Shown piece by piece: positions 1 through 7,300 of a stretch of 8,412 nucleotides of DNA. The first letter of the stretch is position 1. Each line of letters starts with the position of its first letter. The DNA is from Kiloniellales bacterium (GTDB lineage: Bacteria > Pseudomonadota > Alphaproteobacteria > Kiloniellales > JAKSBE01). The notes under the pieces are model-generated. The model did not search any database. It was not told where the DNA came from and was given only the letters and a program-made list of their open reading frames with translations. The translations under genes were made by a program, and so were the position numbers. The DNA lies in NCBI GenBank assembly GCA_030067055.1, contig JASJAL010000126.1, positions 1-8,412 of the forward strand, given 5' to 3'.

Positions 1-35
1 ATGGGCGAAGGATCGGCCGAGAGCCGGCAGCGGCT

Positions 36-120
36 TGGTGCCCGCTGAGGGACTCGAACCCCCACGCCTTGCGGCCCGAGATTTTAAGTCTCGTGCGTCT
101 ACCAGTTCCGCCAAGCGGGC
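36..120 (-). tRNA. tRNA-Leu, anticodon UAA
   Basis: Read on the minus strand, positions 120-36 fold as a class II (long variable arm) tRNA. The 7-bp acceptor stem GCCCGCT/AGCGGGC pairs perfectly (114-120 with 40-46), the discriminator base is A (39) and the 3' CCA is encoded (36-38). The D-arm sequence GGCGGAACTGGTAGACGC is typical of tRNA-Leu. The anticodon stem CGAGA/TCTCG closes the loop CTTAAAA, giving anticodon TAA at 84-86, which reads UUA and probably UUG. The T arm GGGGG-TTCGAGT-CCCTC has one G-U pair. The variable arm has a GCAA loop. The gene lies downstream of the 84-residue membrane protein gene on the same strand, and no U-tract terminator is visible in the 35 bp after it. Confidence 0.97.
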
Positions 121-191
121 TTGGCCGAGAGTTTTGCCGCAGGCCGCGACGGGATGCAACGGCCGGTGGCGTCCCGAGTTCCGCTGCGCCG

Positions 192-446
192 TCAGTTTTT
201 GGGGCGACCGAGACCCATGACCGCAGCGCCCATGGCCGCCGAGCCGAAGGTGACGATCAGGCCGAAGAAGAACAGCGCGATTGCCAGCGGCCCGCCGCCC
301 GGACCGAACAGGAGGGTCCGCAGGCCGGACAGGTCGGTGGCGAGGCAGAGCGTGCCCAGCAAGATCCCGGCGCCGGCGCCGACCGCAAGGTGGCGCAGCA
401 GGAAGACGATGAGCTGCGGCGGAGGGTTTTCGGGCGGGCGCGCCAT
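192..446 (-). CDS. Small two-helix inner-membrane protein of unknown function
   Basis: The product has 84 residues. It starts with a short Pro-rich cytoplasmic-looking segment (residues 1-10) followed by two hydrophobic stretches, about residues 12-37 and 53-79, rich in Gly, Ala, Leu and Phe and separated by a short Gly/Pro turn (GPGGGP, about 48-53). The tail ends in Arg-Pro-Lys-Asn. This fits a helical-hairpin membrane protein. No catalytic motif is visible and I do not recognise a family. The start lies only 10 bp beyond the stop of the CinA-type gene on the same strand, with TGAGG from that gene's stop region serving as a plausible ribosome site, so the two are probably co-transcribed and translationally coupled. 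Hydrophobic pattern and operon position make it a real gene; function is unknown. Confidence 0.8.
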   Translation of the reverse strand: MARPPENPPPQLIVFLLRHLAVGAGAGILLGTLCLATDLSGLRTLLFGPGGGPLAIALFFFGLIVTFGSAAMGAAVMGLGRPKN

Positions 447-456
447 CGGCCCGGCC

Positions 457-1206
457 TCAGCCAGCCTCGCGCGGCTCTGCGCCGAGACCGCGAATCAGGT
501 CGCCGACCTCATCGGCGGCCGCGGCCAGTCGGCTTTCGTCGGTCGCGCGCAGGACCACCGCAACGCTGGGCCGGCCGTCGCGGAACGACGGATAGCTGCC
601 GATGTCGACCTCGGGATAGCGCACTTGCAGCGCGCCGAGACCGGCCGCCAGTGCGCCCTCGGGCAGCTTCGAAGTCACCGTCCGCGAACGCAGGGGCGGT
701 CCGCCGGTCAGACCGGGCGCCAGGCTGTCGAACATGGCGCGCATGATCGCCGGGACGCCGGCCAGGACATGGACGTTCTCGATCCGGAACCCGGGGGCAT
801 GGCTGATCGGGTTCTCGATCAGGGTCGCCCCTTCCGGCGTGTTGGCCATGCGCAGGCGGGCCTCGTTGAGGTCGCCCGGCGCGTAGTGGGCCTGTAGCAG
901 GGCCAGGGCCTCGGGGTTGCGGATCAGCGGCCGGCCAAAGGCCGCGGCGACGCACTCGGCGGTGATGTCGTCGTGGGTCGGGCCGATGCCGCCGGTCGTG
1001 AAGACATAGGTGTAGCGCTGGCGAAGGACATTGACGGCGGCGACGATCTCGTCCTTCAGGTCGGCCACCACCCGCGCTTCGGCCAGGCGGATGCCAAGTT
1101 CGCCGAGCCGTTCGCCCAGGTAGGGGAGATTGGCGTCCTTGGTGCGCCCGGAGAGAATCTCGTTGCCGATGATCAGGACGGCGGCGGTGACTGGCCCGTC
1201 GGTCAT
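457..1206 (-). CDS. CinA N-terminal-type (MoCF/MoeA-like fold) molybdopterin-binding protein, stand-alone
   Basis: The product has 249 residues and matches the COG1058 / CinA N-terminal family (competence/damage-inducible protein A, molybdopterin-binding-like fold). Visible motifs are the N-terminal GNEILSG (residues 14-20) followed by Asp-Ala-Asn, the signature TTGGIGPTHDDIT (70-82), and LAGVPAIM (148-155). Full-length CinA proteins of about 420 residues carry a C-terminal NMN deamidase (PncC) domain. This one stops before that domain and has only a short alpha/beta tail (about 175-245) with DIGSYPSF. Stand-alone versions are common in alphaproteobacteria and resemble the N-terminal half of eukaryotic FAD synthase; some family members have ADP-ribose/FAD pyrophosphatase activity. 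The actual reaction here is not established. The ATG at 1206 is preceded by a G-rich stretch only 1 nt away, so the ribosome site is unclear. It lies 16 bp after the lipoprotein stop, suggesting a three-gene minus-strand operon. Confidence 0.9.
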   Translation of the reverse strand: MTDGPVTAAVLIIGNEILSGRTKDANLPYLGERLGELGIRLAEARVVADLKDEIVAAVNVLRQRYTYVFTTGGIGPTHDDITAECVAAAFGRPLIRNPEALALLQAHYAPGDLNEARLRMANTPEGATLIENPISHAPGFRIENVHVLAGVPAIMRAMFDSLAPGLTGGPPLRSRTVTSKLPEGALAAGLGALQVRYPEVDIGSYPSFRDGRPSVAVVLRATDESRLAAAADEVGDLIRGLGAEPREAG

Positions 1207-1222
1207 GCCCCCCTAATCCGGA

Positions 1223-1624
1223 TCAGCCCTGGGAGTAGCCCTTGGCGCGCATACAACGGCCGAAAAGTGCGTCGCGCTGCCGACTGAGTTCGAACTCGTC
1301 CATGCGGTTCATGAAGGAGACTTCTTCGCCGCCGAGCGCGGTCGACCGACTGGAGTAGGCCCGGTCGCCCTGGATCCGAGTGTCGCGGGCGGTCTGAGCC
1401 CGGGCGGAGGCGTAGCAGTTCGATATGTCGGCCTGACGTTGCGAATCGTCGCTGCCTTCCTTGATCCAGATCGTCTTGCCGTCTTCGGAAACCTCGGCAG
1501 CGCTCCTGGATGGCGGCGCAGGCCGGGACTTGGCCGGCTCCTCGTAGAAGGGAACGCGGAAACTCGAGCAGTTCGCAAGAAGTGCCGTTGCGATGACGAG
1601 AGAGAGCGACGGAAGGACTTTCAT
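1223..1624 (-). CDS. Small lipoprotein, hypothetical
   Basis: The product has 133 residues. A short basic start (MK) leads into a hydrophobic stretch (about residues 3-17) ending in LLANC, a lipobox with Cys19 as the acylation site; Asn at position -1 is less usual than Gly, Ala or Ser. After the Cys comes a Pro/Ser-rich linker (about 29-45), then a polar domain with Cys70 (SNCYASAR) and a C-terminal Cys124 in RCMRAKGY. A terminal Cys-Met-x-x-Lys/Arg-Gly-Tyr motif recurs in small alphaproteobacterial lipoproteins. Cys70 and Cys124 could form a periplasmic disulfide (inference). AAGGA lies about 9 nt before the ATG (minus strand, near 1630-1636), supporting the start. It is the first gene of the minus-strand group and probably drives the following CinA-type gene. 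Function unknown. Confidence 0.85.
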   Translation of the reverse strand: MKVLPSLSLVIATALLANCSSFRVPFYEEPAKSRPAPPSRSAAEVSEDGKTIWIKEGSDDSQRQADISNCYASARAQTARDTRIQGDRAYSSRSTALGGEEVSFMNRMDEFELSRQRDALFGRCMRAKGYSQG

Positions 1625-1819
1625 TTGGTTTCCTTACGCTGATCCTACGGCGCCGGATCGCCCGCTCGCCGCCCCAGACCCCAAGTCCCCCGTGTTCACG
1701 CGGTACCCTGGGTCACCGCGAGGAGTCTTGCAAGTAGGGATATCACAGACCAGAAAGAGAGCCAAACCAGCACCTCGGGCCTCCGGCGCGTTCCCACACC
1801 CTGATTTGGCAGCAAGTCC

Positions 1820-2539
1820 TTGCGTTTCGAATCATCCCTTCTGGAGGGCCGCCTGGTCCGGCGCTACAAACGCTTCCTCGCCGATGTGCGCCTGGCCGAC
1901 GGTCGCGAGGTCACGGCGCATTGCCCGAATCCTGGATCGATGCTGGGCCTGGATGCGCCCGATTCTCGGGTCTGGCTATCGCCGGCCGACAAGCCAACCC
2001 GCAAGCTCAAGTACACCTGGGAGCTGATCGAGGCCGAAGGTACCCTGGTCGGCATCAACACCGGACATCCCAACGCCATCGTCGCCGAGGCGGTCGCCAG
2101 CGGCCGGATCCCGGAGCTGGCAGGCTACGAGCGGCAGCGGCGCGAGGTGCGCTACGGCAGCAACAGCCGGATCGACCTGCTGCTCGAACGGGACGAGGGC
2201 TCGCCGTGTTATCTGGAGGTCAAGAACGTGCACCTGAAACGCGGACCGGAAGTCGCCGAGTTTCCGGACTGTGTGACCGCGCGCGGGGCCAAGCATTTGC
2301 ACGAGCTGGCCGCGATGGCGCAGGCAGGCGCCCGAGCGGTGATGTTCTACCTTGTGCAGCGGCAGGATTGCAGCCGTTTCTCGCTGGCGAGCGACATCGA
2401 TCCGGGCTACGAAAAGGCATTCCGGGAAGCCTTGGGCCAGGGGGTTGAAGCGCTGTGCTACGATTGCGAAGTAAGGCCGGACGGTATCGAGATCGGCCGA
2501 CGGCTTCCCCTGGCCACTCAAGGCCGGACGGTGCGTTAA
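1820..2539 (+). CDS. sfsA: SfsA family DNA/RNA nuclease-like protein (sugar fermentation stimulation protein A)
   Basis: The product has 239 residues, the usual SfsA length. The N-terminal region carries the family signatures [10 protein letters not shown] (residues 14-23) and [14 protein letters not shown] (31-44), expected to form the OB-like nucleic-acid-binding part. The C-terminal part has a PD-(D/E)XK-type site: Asp119 in SRIDLLLE, Glu133 and Lys135 in LEVKNV, then [16 protein letters not shown] (148-163). SfsA was first linked to maltose metabolism in E. coli; the fold points to a nuclease, but its substrate in the cell is uncertain. The start is TTG: an in-frame TGA at 1802-1804 rules out any start further upstream, and the conserved N-terminus begins straight after it. 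No clear Shine-Dalgarno precedes the TTG, so expression may be low. The map gene follows after 26 bp. Confidence 0.95.
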   Translation: MRFESSLLEGRLVRRYKRFLADVRLADGREVTAHCPNPGSMLGLDAPDSRVWLSPADKPTRKLKYTWELIEAEGTLVGINTGHPNAIVAEAVASGRIPELAGYERQRREVRYGSNSRIDLLLERDEGSPCYLEVKNVHLKRGPEVAEFPDCVTARGAKHLHELAAMAQAGARAVMFYLVQRQDCSRFSLASDIDPGYEKAFREALGQGVEALCYDCEVRPDGIEIGRRLPLATQGRTVR

Positions 2540-2551
2540 CCTCAGTGTTCT

Positions 2552-2560
2552 GGAGGAGGT
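2552..2560 (+). promoter_or_regulatory. Strong Shine-Dalgarno of map
   Basis: GGAGGAGGT lies 5 nt before the map ATG and is almost fully complementary to the 16S rRNA tail. It fixes the map start and contrasts with the poorly marked TTG start of sfsA just upstream, consistent with much higher translation of map from a shared transcript. Confidence 0.85.
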
Positions 2561-2565
2561 GATAT

Positions 2566-3393
2566 ATGGTGCAGGGCGACGTCGCCTATGGGGCCTTCCC
2601 TGAGGAGCGCCGGATCACCATTCACGGGCCCGAGGACTTCGACGGCATGCGTCGGGCCGGCCGGTTGGCGGCGGAGACGCTCGACTTCATCACGCCACAG
2701 GTCCAGCCCGGCGTGACGACGGAAGAGCTCGACCGGCTCTGCCACGGCTTCATCCTGGACCACGGCGCGATCCCGGCCCCGCTGAACTACAAGGGCTTTC
2801 CAAAGTCGATCTGCACCTCGGTCAATCATGTCGTCTGCCATGGCATTCCCAGCGAGCGCAAGCGCCTGGGCAAAGGCGATGCGATCAACATCGACGTGAC
2901 CGTGATCCTGGACGGCTGGCACGGCGATACCAGCCGCATGTTCTTCGTCGGCCAGAACAGCGTGAAGGCGCGCAAGCTGATCGAAGTGACCTACGAAGCC
3001 ATGATGAAGGGGATAGCGGCGGTCCGGCCAGGAGCGACCCTGGGCGATATCGGGGCGGCGATCCAGGGCCACGCCGAGGCGCAGCGCTTCTCGGTGGTCC
3101 GGGACTTCTGCGGACACGGCCTGGGCCGGGTCTTCCATACCGCGCCCTCGGTCCTGCACTACGGGCGTCCGGGTACCGGGGTGGTGCTGCGCGAAGGCAT
3201 GTTCTTCACCATCGAGCCGATGATCAACGCCGGGCGGCCGGACGTGAAGATCCTCGACGACGGCTGGACCGCGGTCACCCGGGACAAATCGCTTTCCGCG
3301 CAGTTCGAGCATTCCGTGGGCGTCACCGCCGAGGGCTGCGAGATTTTCACGCTGTCCCCCAAGGGCTGGCACCAGCCGCCTTACGAGGCTTGA
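2566..3393 (+). CDS. map: Type I methionine aminopeptidase
   Basis: The product has 275 residues. It removes the initiator Met from nascent proteins in the cytoplasm and is usually essential. All five metal ligands of the pita-bread fold are present with the spacing of E. coli MetAP: Asp110 (NIDVTV), Asp121 (HGDTSRMF), His184 (GHGLGR), Glu217 (TIEPM) and Glu248 (QFEHS). The substrate-site histidines are His92 (VVCHGIP) and His191 (FHTAP). There is an N-terminal extension of about 13 residues relative to E. coli and no zinc-finger or SH3-like extension, so it is a class Ia-type enzyme. The start is set by an excellent Shine-Dalgarno. It sits between sfsA (26 bp) and radC (22 bp) on the same strand, so the three are probably one transcription unit. 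Confidence 0.97.
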   Translation: MVQGDVAYGAFPEERRITIHGPEDFDGMRRAGRLAAETLDFITPQVQPGVTTEELDRLCHGFILDHGAIPAPLNYKGFPKSICTSVNHVVCHGIPSERKRLGKGDAINIDVTVILDGWHGDTSRMFFVGQNSVKARKLIEVTYEAMMKGIAAVRPGATLGDIGAAIQGHAEAQRFSVVRDFCGHGLGRVFHTAPSVLHYGRPGTGVVLREGMFFTIEPMINAGRPDVKILDDGWTAVTRDKSLSAQFEHSVGVTAEGCEIFTLSPKGWHQPPYEA

Positions 3394-3415
3394 GCGCGGC
3401 CAGGTACGGGCGGCG

Positions 3416-4099
3416 ATGGCAGGGGAAACAAGCGACCACCACGGCCATCGGGCCCGCCTGCGGGCCCGGATCCTGGACAGCGGGGCCGAGAGCCTGGCCG
3501 ACTACGAGCTGCTGGAGTTCCTGCTGTTCAGCGCCCAGCCCCGGCAGGATACCAAGCCCCTGGCCAAGGACCTGATCCGGCGCTTCGGCAGTCTGGCCGC
3601 AGTCCTGGCGGCCGAGACCGAGGCCCTGCGCGGCGTCGCCGGCGTGGGCGACGCCAAGATCGCGGTCCTTCAGGCCGCCCGCGAAGCCGCGGTCCGCCTG
3701 GCCCGCGAAGACCTCCGGGACCGCCCCCTGCTGACCTCCTGGGACCGGCTGGTCGACTACTGCCGCATGACCCTGGGGCATGAGGCGGTCGAGCAATTCC
3801 GGGTGCTGTTCCTGGACCGAAAGAACCGCTTGATCGCCGATGAGCGCCAGCAAAAGGGTACCGTCGACCACACCCCGGTCTACCCGCGCGAGGTCGTCAA
3901 ACGGGCCCTGGAGCTGGGCGCCAGCGCCCTGATCCTGGTCCACAACCATCCCTCGGGCGATCCGACGCCCTCGCCCGCGGACATCGATATGACCCGGGCG
4001 GTCTCGGCCGCCGCCGAGAGCCTCGGGATCGCCGTGCATGACCATCTGATCCTAGCCCGATCGGGCGAAACCAGCCTGCGCGGCCTCGGACTAATTTAA
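3416..4099 (+). CDS. radC: RadC family protein (JAB/MPN domain, UPF0758)
   Basis: The product has 227 residues, the standard RadC length. The N-terminal half (about residues 1-100) is the helical RadC N domain, with a helix-hairpin-helix-like segment near LRGVAGVGDAK (71-81). The C-terminal half is a JAB/MPN domain with an intact JAMM zinc site: His176-x-His178 in HNHPSGD, then Ser186-x-x-Asp189 in SPADID; Glu143 is a candidate for the upstream acidic residue. The name comes from an old E. coli radiation-sensitivity allele later traced to recG, so a repair role is not proven; metal-dependent hydrolase activity is the structural prediction. A modest AGG lies upstream of the ATG. It is the last gene of the sfsA-map-radC run. 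No hairpin plus T-tract terminator follows it directly. Confidence 0.95.
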   Translation: MAGETSDHHGHRARLRARILDSGAESLADYELLEFLLFSAQPRQDTKPLAKDLIRRFGSLAAVLAAETEALRGVAGVGDAKIAVLQAAREAAVRLAREDLRDRPLLTSWDRLVDYCRMTLGHEAVEQFRVLFLDRKNRLIADERQQKGTVDHTPVYPREVVKRALELGASALILVHNHPSGDPTPSPADIDMTRAVSAAAESLGIAVHDHLILARSGETSLRGLGLI

Positions 4100-4127
4100 T
4101 TGCATTGGCTATACACGTTTAAGTCGG

Positions 4128-4143
4128 TGTGAAATTTTTCACG
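4128..4143. promoter_or_regulatory. CRP-like operator, one mismatch (TGTGA-N6-TCACG)
   Basis: The sequence TGTGA-AATTTT-TCACG matches 9 of 10 positions of the CRP half-sites TGTGA-N6-TCACA. The inner part, GTGAAA-TT-TTTCAC, is a perfect palindrome. Its centre (4135.5) lies about 48 bp upstream of the start point predicted from the TTGAAA/TCTAAA promoter, which is not a canonical class I or II spacing. Its position upstream of a nucleotide cyclase gene makes cAMP/cGMP-receptor feedback control plausible; this is inference. Confidence 0.45.
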
Positions 4144-4284
4144 AAGTGGTTGAAAACCATAGTGAAAGTGCTCTAAAGGGGGTACTCGGGCATTTTTGGT
4201 CCCAGAAAGCATGGGACTCGCCTTTGCAAGCGCTAGCATGTACTCTTACGTTGTAAGGGTTTATCCCAATACGTTGGTCCTCAG

Positions 4285-4333
4285 CCGCCGAAGAGCGGTG
4301 CCGGAGCAGCGGCGGTGGCCGAAGGGGCCACCG
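4285..4333 (+). other. Two mutually exclusive GC-rich hairpins in the cyclase leader
   Basis: CGGTGGCC (4313-4320) pairs with GGCCACCG (4326-4333) across the 5-nt loop GAAGG, an 8-bp perfect stem. CCGCCG (4285-4290) can instead pair with CGGCGG (4310-4315). Both stems need 4313-4315, so they compete. There is no following T-tract, so this is not an ordinary terminator. It could tune translation of the cyclase, whose ATG is 56 nt downstream. GC-rich DNA forms such pairs by chance fairly often. Confidence 0.3.
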
Positions 4334-4388
4334 GATCAGATGAGAGCGGCAGGTCGAGGTTCGGCCGACGCGAGGGGCAAGTACGTCG

Positions 4389-7300
4389 ATGGCTATGAGC
4401 CAAAACTTCGTTCCGCCATCCCGGACGCGCGGCCTTCTGGAAGGCGAGCGTAAGTTCGCGACCGTTCTCTTCGCCGACATCGTCAATTCCTCCGCCCTGG
4501 TGGCGGACGCGGATCCCGAGGAAGCCAACGAAAAACTGCTGCCCTGGCTGCAGGCGATGGTCGAGGCCATCGGCGGCTATGGCGGCACGGTGACGCAGCT
4601 TCTGGGCGACGGCGTCATGGCCTTGTTCGGCGCGCCGTCCGCTCAAGAGCATCATGCCGTACGCGCCTGCCTTGCCGCGCAGGAGATCCAGCGTCGCTGC
4701 GCCCGGACCGCCGATGCCGGCGGCGTACCCCTGCCGGTCCGCCTGCGGGTCGGCATCAGCTCCGGCATCATCGTCACCCAGCCGATTCGCAGCGGCATGC
4801 TAACCGAGTATCGGGCCGTCGGAGATACCGTCCACCTGGCCGCCCGCGCCGAGGAAGCGGCCCGGCCGGGCGAGGTCCTGCTGACCGAGGAGACCTACCG
4901 TCTGGTCACCGGGCAAGTTAAGGTCGAGCCGGCCGCGACCATCAAGCTGAGCGAGTCCTCCCGCGACGTCAAAACTCACTCCCTGCTCGGGGTCACGATC
5001 ACCAAGCGCTCCATGCGACCGCTTGAGAGTGCCGGCAAGCCATCCTTCATCGGCCGGGCGCAGGACTTGACCGCCCTGAACGACAGCCTGTCCCGAGCCT
5101 GCGCAGGGCATGGCGAGGTATTCATCGTGACCGGGGATCCCGGCGTCGGAAAATCGCGTCTGGTTCTCGAGTTTCTGGGCACCATCGACGCCGAGGCTGC
5201 CCGGATCCTCAAGGTCGACCTGGAGCCGACCGGCGTGCCGCGCTTCGAAGACCCGGTGGCACGGCTCATCATTTCCCTTCTCGAACTCGACGCCTTCGCC
5301 GAGCCCGAGGTGCTCAAAGCAGCGATCAGTGAGCGTCTCAAAGCGCTTCACATCGTCGGAACCCACGCCACTTCCGCTATCCTCGACGTTCTCGGGCAGA
5401 CCTCGAACGATCCGGGCTGGAACGGCATCGACCCGCCCGAACGGCTGCGCGTGACACTCACGACCATTGCGGACGCGATCCGCGCCCTCGGCCGTAAAGC
5501 CCCACTGGTGCTGGTTCTGGAGGATTTCCACTGGGCCAGCACCGAGGTTCAGCAGCTCGGGAGAGAGGTCGCGGCTCGACTTGACGGAACCCAGGTCCAG
5601 CTCATTCTCACCACTCGGACCCACCACGAGCGGCCGTGGACCTCCTGGCCCAAGATCACCGAGCATAGGATTCGCTCCCTCCCCTCGGAGGATGCCGCGC
5701 GTTTCGTCGGAGCCCTCCTCGGATCCTCGCCGGATCTCAGCGCCCTCACGCGAAAGCTGATCGAGAAAACCCAAGGCAACCCCTTCTTCATCGAGGAATG
5801 CGTGCGCACACTGGTCGAGCGCAGCGCTCTGACGGGAACGGCTGGCAACTATCGACTCGTGGTGCCGGTCGACGATATCGACATTCCATTCACGGTCCAC
5901 GGCGTCCTTGCGGAGCGTATCGACAGCCTGGCGCGCGGCGACCGTCAGACTCTACTCTGTGCTGCGGTCATCGGGCGCAACTTCGATGTCGCGTTGCTCG
6001 AGCAGTTGCTCAGCCAGGGCGATGGACGTTTGGCCGATCGCTTGGCACGGCTGGAGCAGAACGGCTTCCTGCAGCGGACCCGAATCGTTCCCAATGTCGA
6101 GTACGGATTCCGCCACACCCTGACGCACGAGGTCGCCTACGGGACCTTGCTAAAGCGTGATCGGCTCCGCCTCCATACAACCGTGATGAGAGTCCTCAGG
6201 AGTCGGCCCGGCCATGAGTTACCGGTCAAGCTCGATTTGCTTGCGCATCACGCCTTTCTGGCAGAAGCCTGGCCCCATGCAACGGCCTATTGCAGACGGG
6301 CCGCTCGTCGGGCGCAATCGGCGTCTCGGAACGGAGAGGCTCATAGCCTGTTCGACAAGGCCTTGATTGCACAGGCTGAGGTACCGCAAACCCGCCGGAA
6401 TAGCCTTAGGGGCGTCGACATCCGGCTCGAACTGGCAAAGTCCTTGTTCACACTGGGTCAGCCGGAAAAAGTTCGGAGAGTGCTGAAATCCGCCGAGGCC
6501 GTCGCTTCCGAGTTGCAGGATCAACTGAGACTCGGGCGGGTTTACTCCGCACGCATGCTTTGCCTGTGGGTGGAAGGTGACCTAGCCAAGGCCATCGAAA
6601 TGGGCCGGCTTGGACTCGACATCGCCCGTCAGCTTAACGATTCCGAACTGGAGATACAGGTTGCCTCAAGGCTCGGATGCATGCTGATAGACCGTGGCGA
6701 TTACTCTGATGCGGTGCATTTGCTTGAGGACATCATTCCGCGTATTCCCGATAGCTCTTCCCACAAGCAATACGGCACGTTGGCTGCAGTGGCGGTTGGC
6801 TGTCGCGCTGCCCTGGCAAGGTCACTTGGCGAACTGGGACGGTTTAGAGAGGCGCTTCAGGTGGGAGACGAGGCGCTGCGCATCGCCGACGATGGCCAGC
6901 ACAGCTTCAGCCAAATCTACGCCTGCCTCTTCGTCGGCAACGCGCTGCTTCGCAAGGGAGATTTCGCTCGTAGCATTCCGTTGCTCGAGCGGGCTCACGA
7001 GGCCTGTCTTGTCACGCAAATCAGGCTCCTCTTGCCGATAAGCGCGGCCTCTCTTGGCTACGCCTTGGTCCGGACCGGCCAGATCTCGCAGGGGCTGAGC
7101 TTGCTGAAGCATGCAATCGAACTGGCCAAGGAGGAGGTCGTTCTCGGCCAGATATCCCAGCAAACCGCTTGGCTTGCCGAAGCTCTCCTCCGTGCGGGGC
7201 AGCCAGAACAGGCCTTGGCATATGCGACCACGGCCCTAGAGATCGCACGCAAGAATGGCGAGAAGGGCGAGCAAGCCTGGGCCCAGTGGGCCCTGGGCGA

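Larger units (their letters stand above)
4100..4388 (+). promoter_or_regulatory. Leader/promoter region of the cyclase gene, with palindromes and stem-loops
   Basis: This 289-bp gap holds no convincing gene. Its first part (4100-4270) is clearly more AT-rich than the flanking genes. It contains a CRP-like palindrome (4128-4143), a possible sigma70 promoter TTGAAA (4150-4155), 16 bp, TCTAAA (4172-4177), hairpins GTCCCA-N7-TGGGAC (4199-4217) and ACTCTTAC-GTT-GTAAGGGT (4242-4260, one T-G pair), and a GC-rich structured part (4285-4333). If the promoter is right, the mRNA has a leader of roughly 200 nt. Promoter assignment is by eye and uncertain. Confidence 0.5.

Noticed and set aside
15..131. 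A 9-bp direct repeat GGCCGAGAG (15-23 and 123-131) flanking the tRNA-Leu gene, considered as an integration scar or attachment site.
   Set aside because: It is short, GC-rich and does not overlap the tRNA 3' end as a real attachment site would; there is no integrase nearby. Chance is the simpler explanation.
69..897. Plus-strand open frames of 225 and 258 codons at the left end.
   Set aside because: One runs through the tRNA, and both lie antisense to the membrane-protein and CinA-type genes. Their Arg/Pro-rich composition is that of a shadow frame.
1733..1755. A TCACA half-site near 1745 in the sfsA upstream region as a third CRP operator.
   Set aside because: The partner half-site position does not resemble TGTGA, so only half of the palindrome exists.
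2542..3372. A minus-strand open frame of 276 codons across map.
   Set aside because: It covers the same DNA as map, which has every catalytic residue and a strong ribosome site; the antisense product is His/Arg/Asp-rich with no recognisable domain.
4242..4264. Stem-loop ACTCTTAC-GTT-GTAAGGGT followed by TTAT as a Rho-independent terminator of radC.
   Set aside because: The stem is weak and AT-rich, the T-tract is only a few bases long, and it lies about 140 bp after the radC stop, inside the cyclase leader.
4800..5900. A long open frame (366 codons) on the minus strand inside the cyclase gene.
   Set aside because: It is antisense to the well-supported cyclase/ATPase domains and has no family motifs; such frames are common opposite GC-rich genes.
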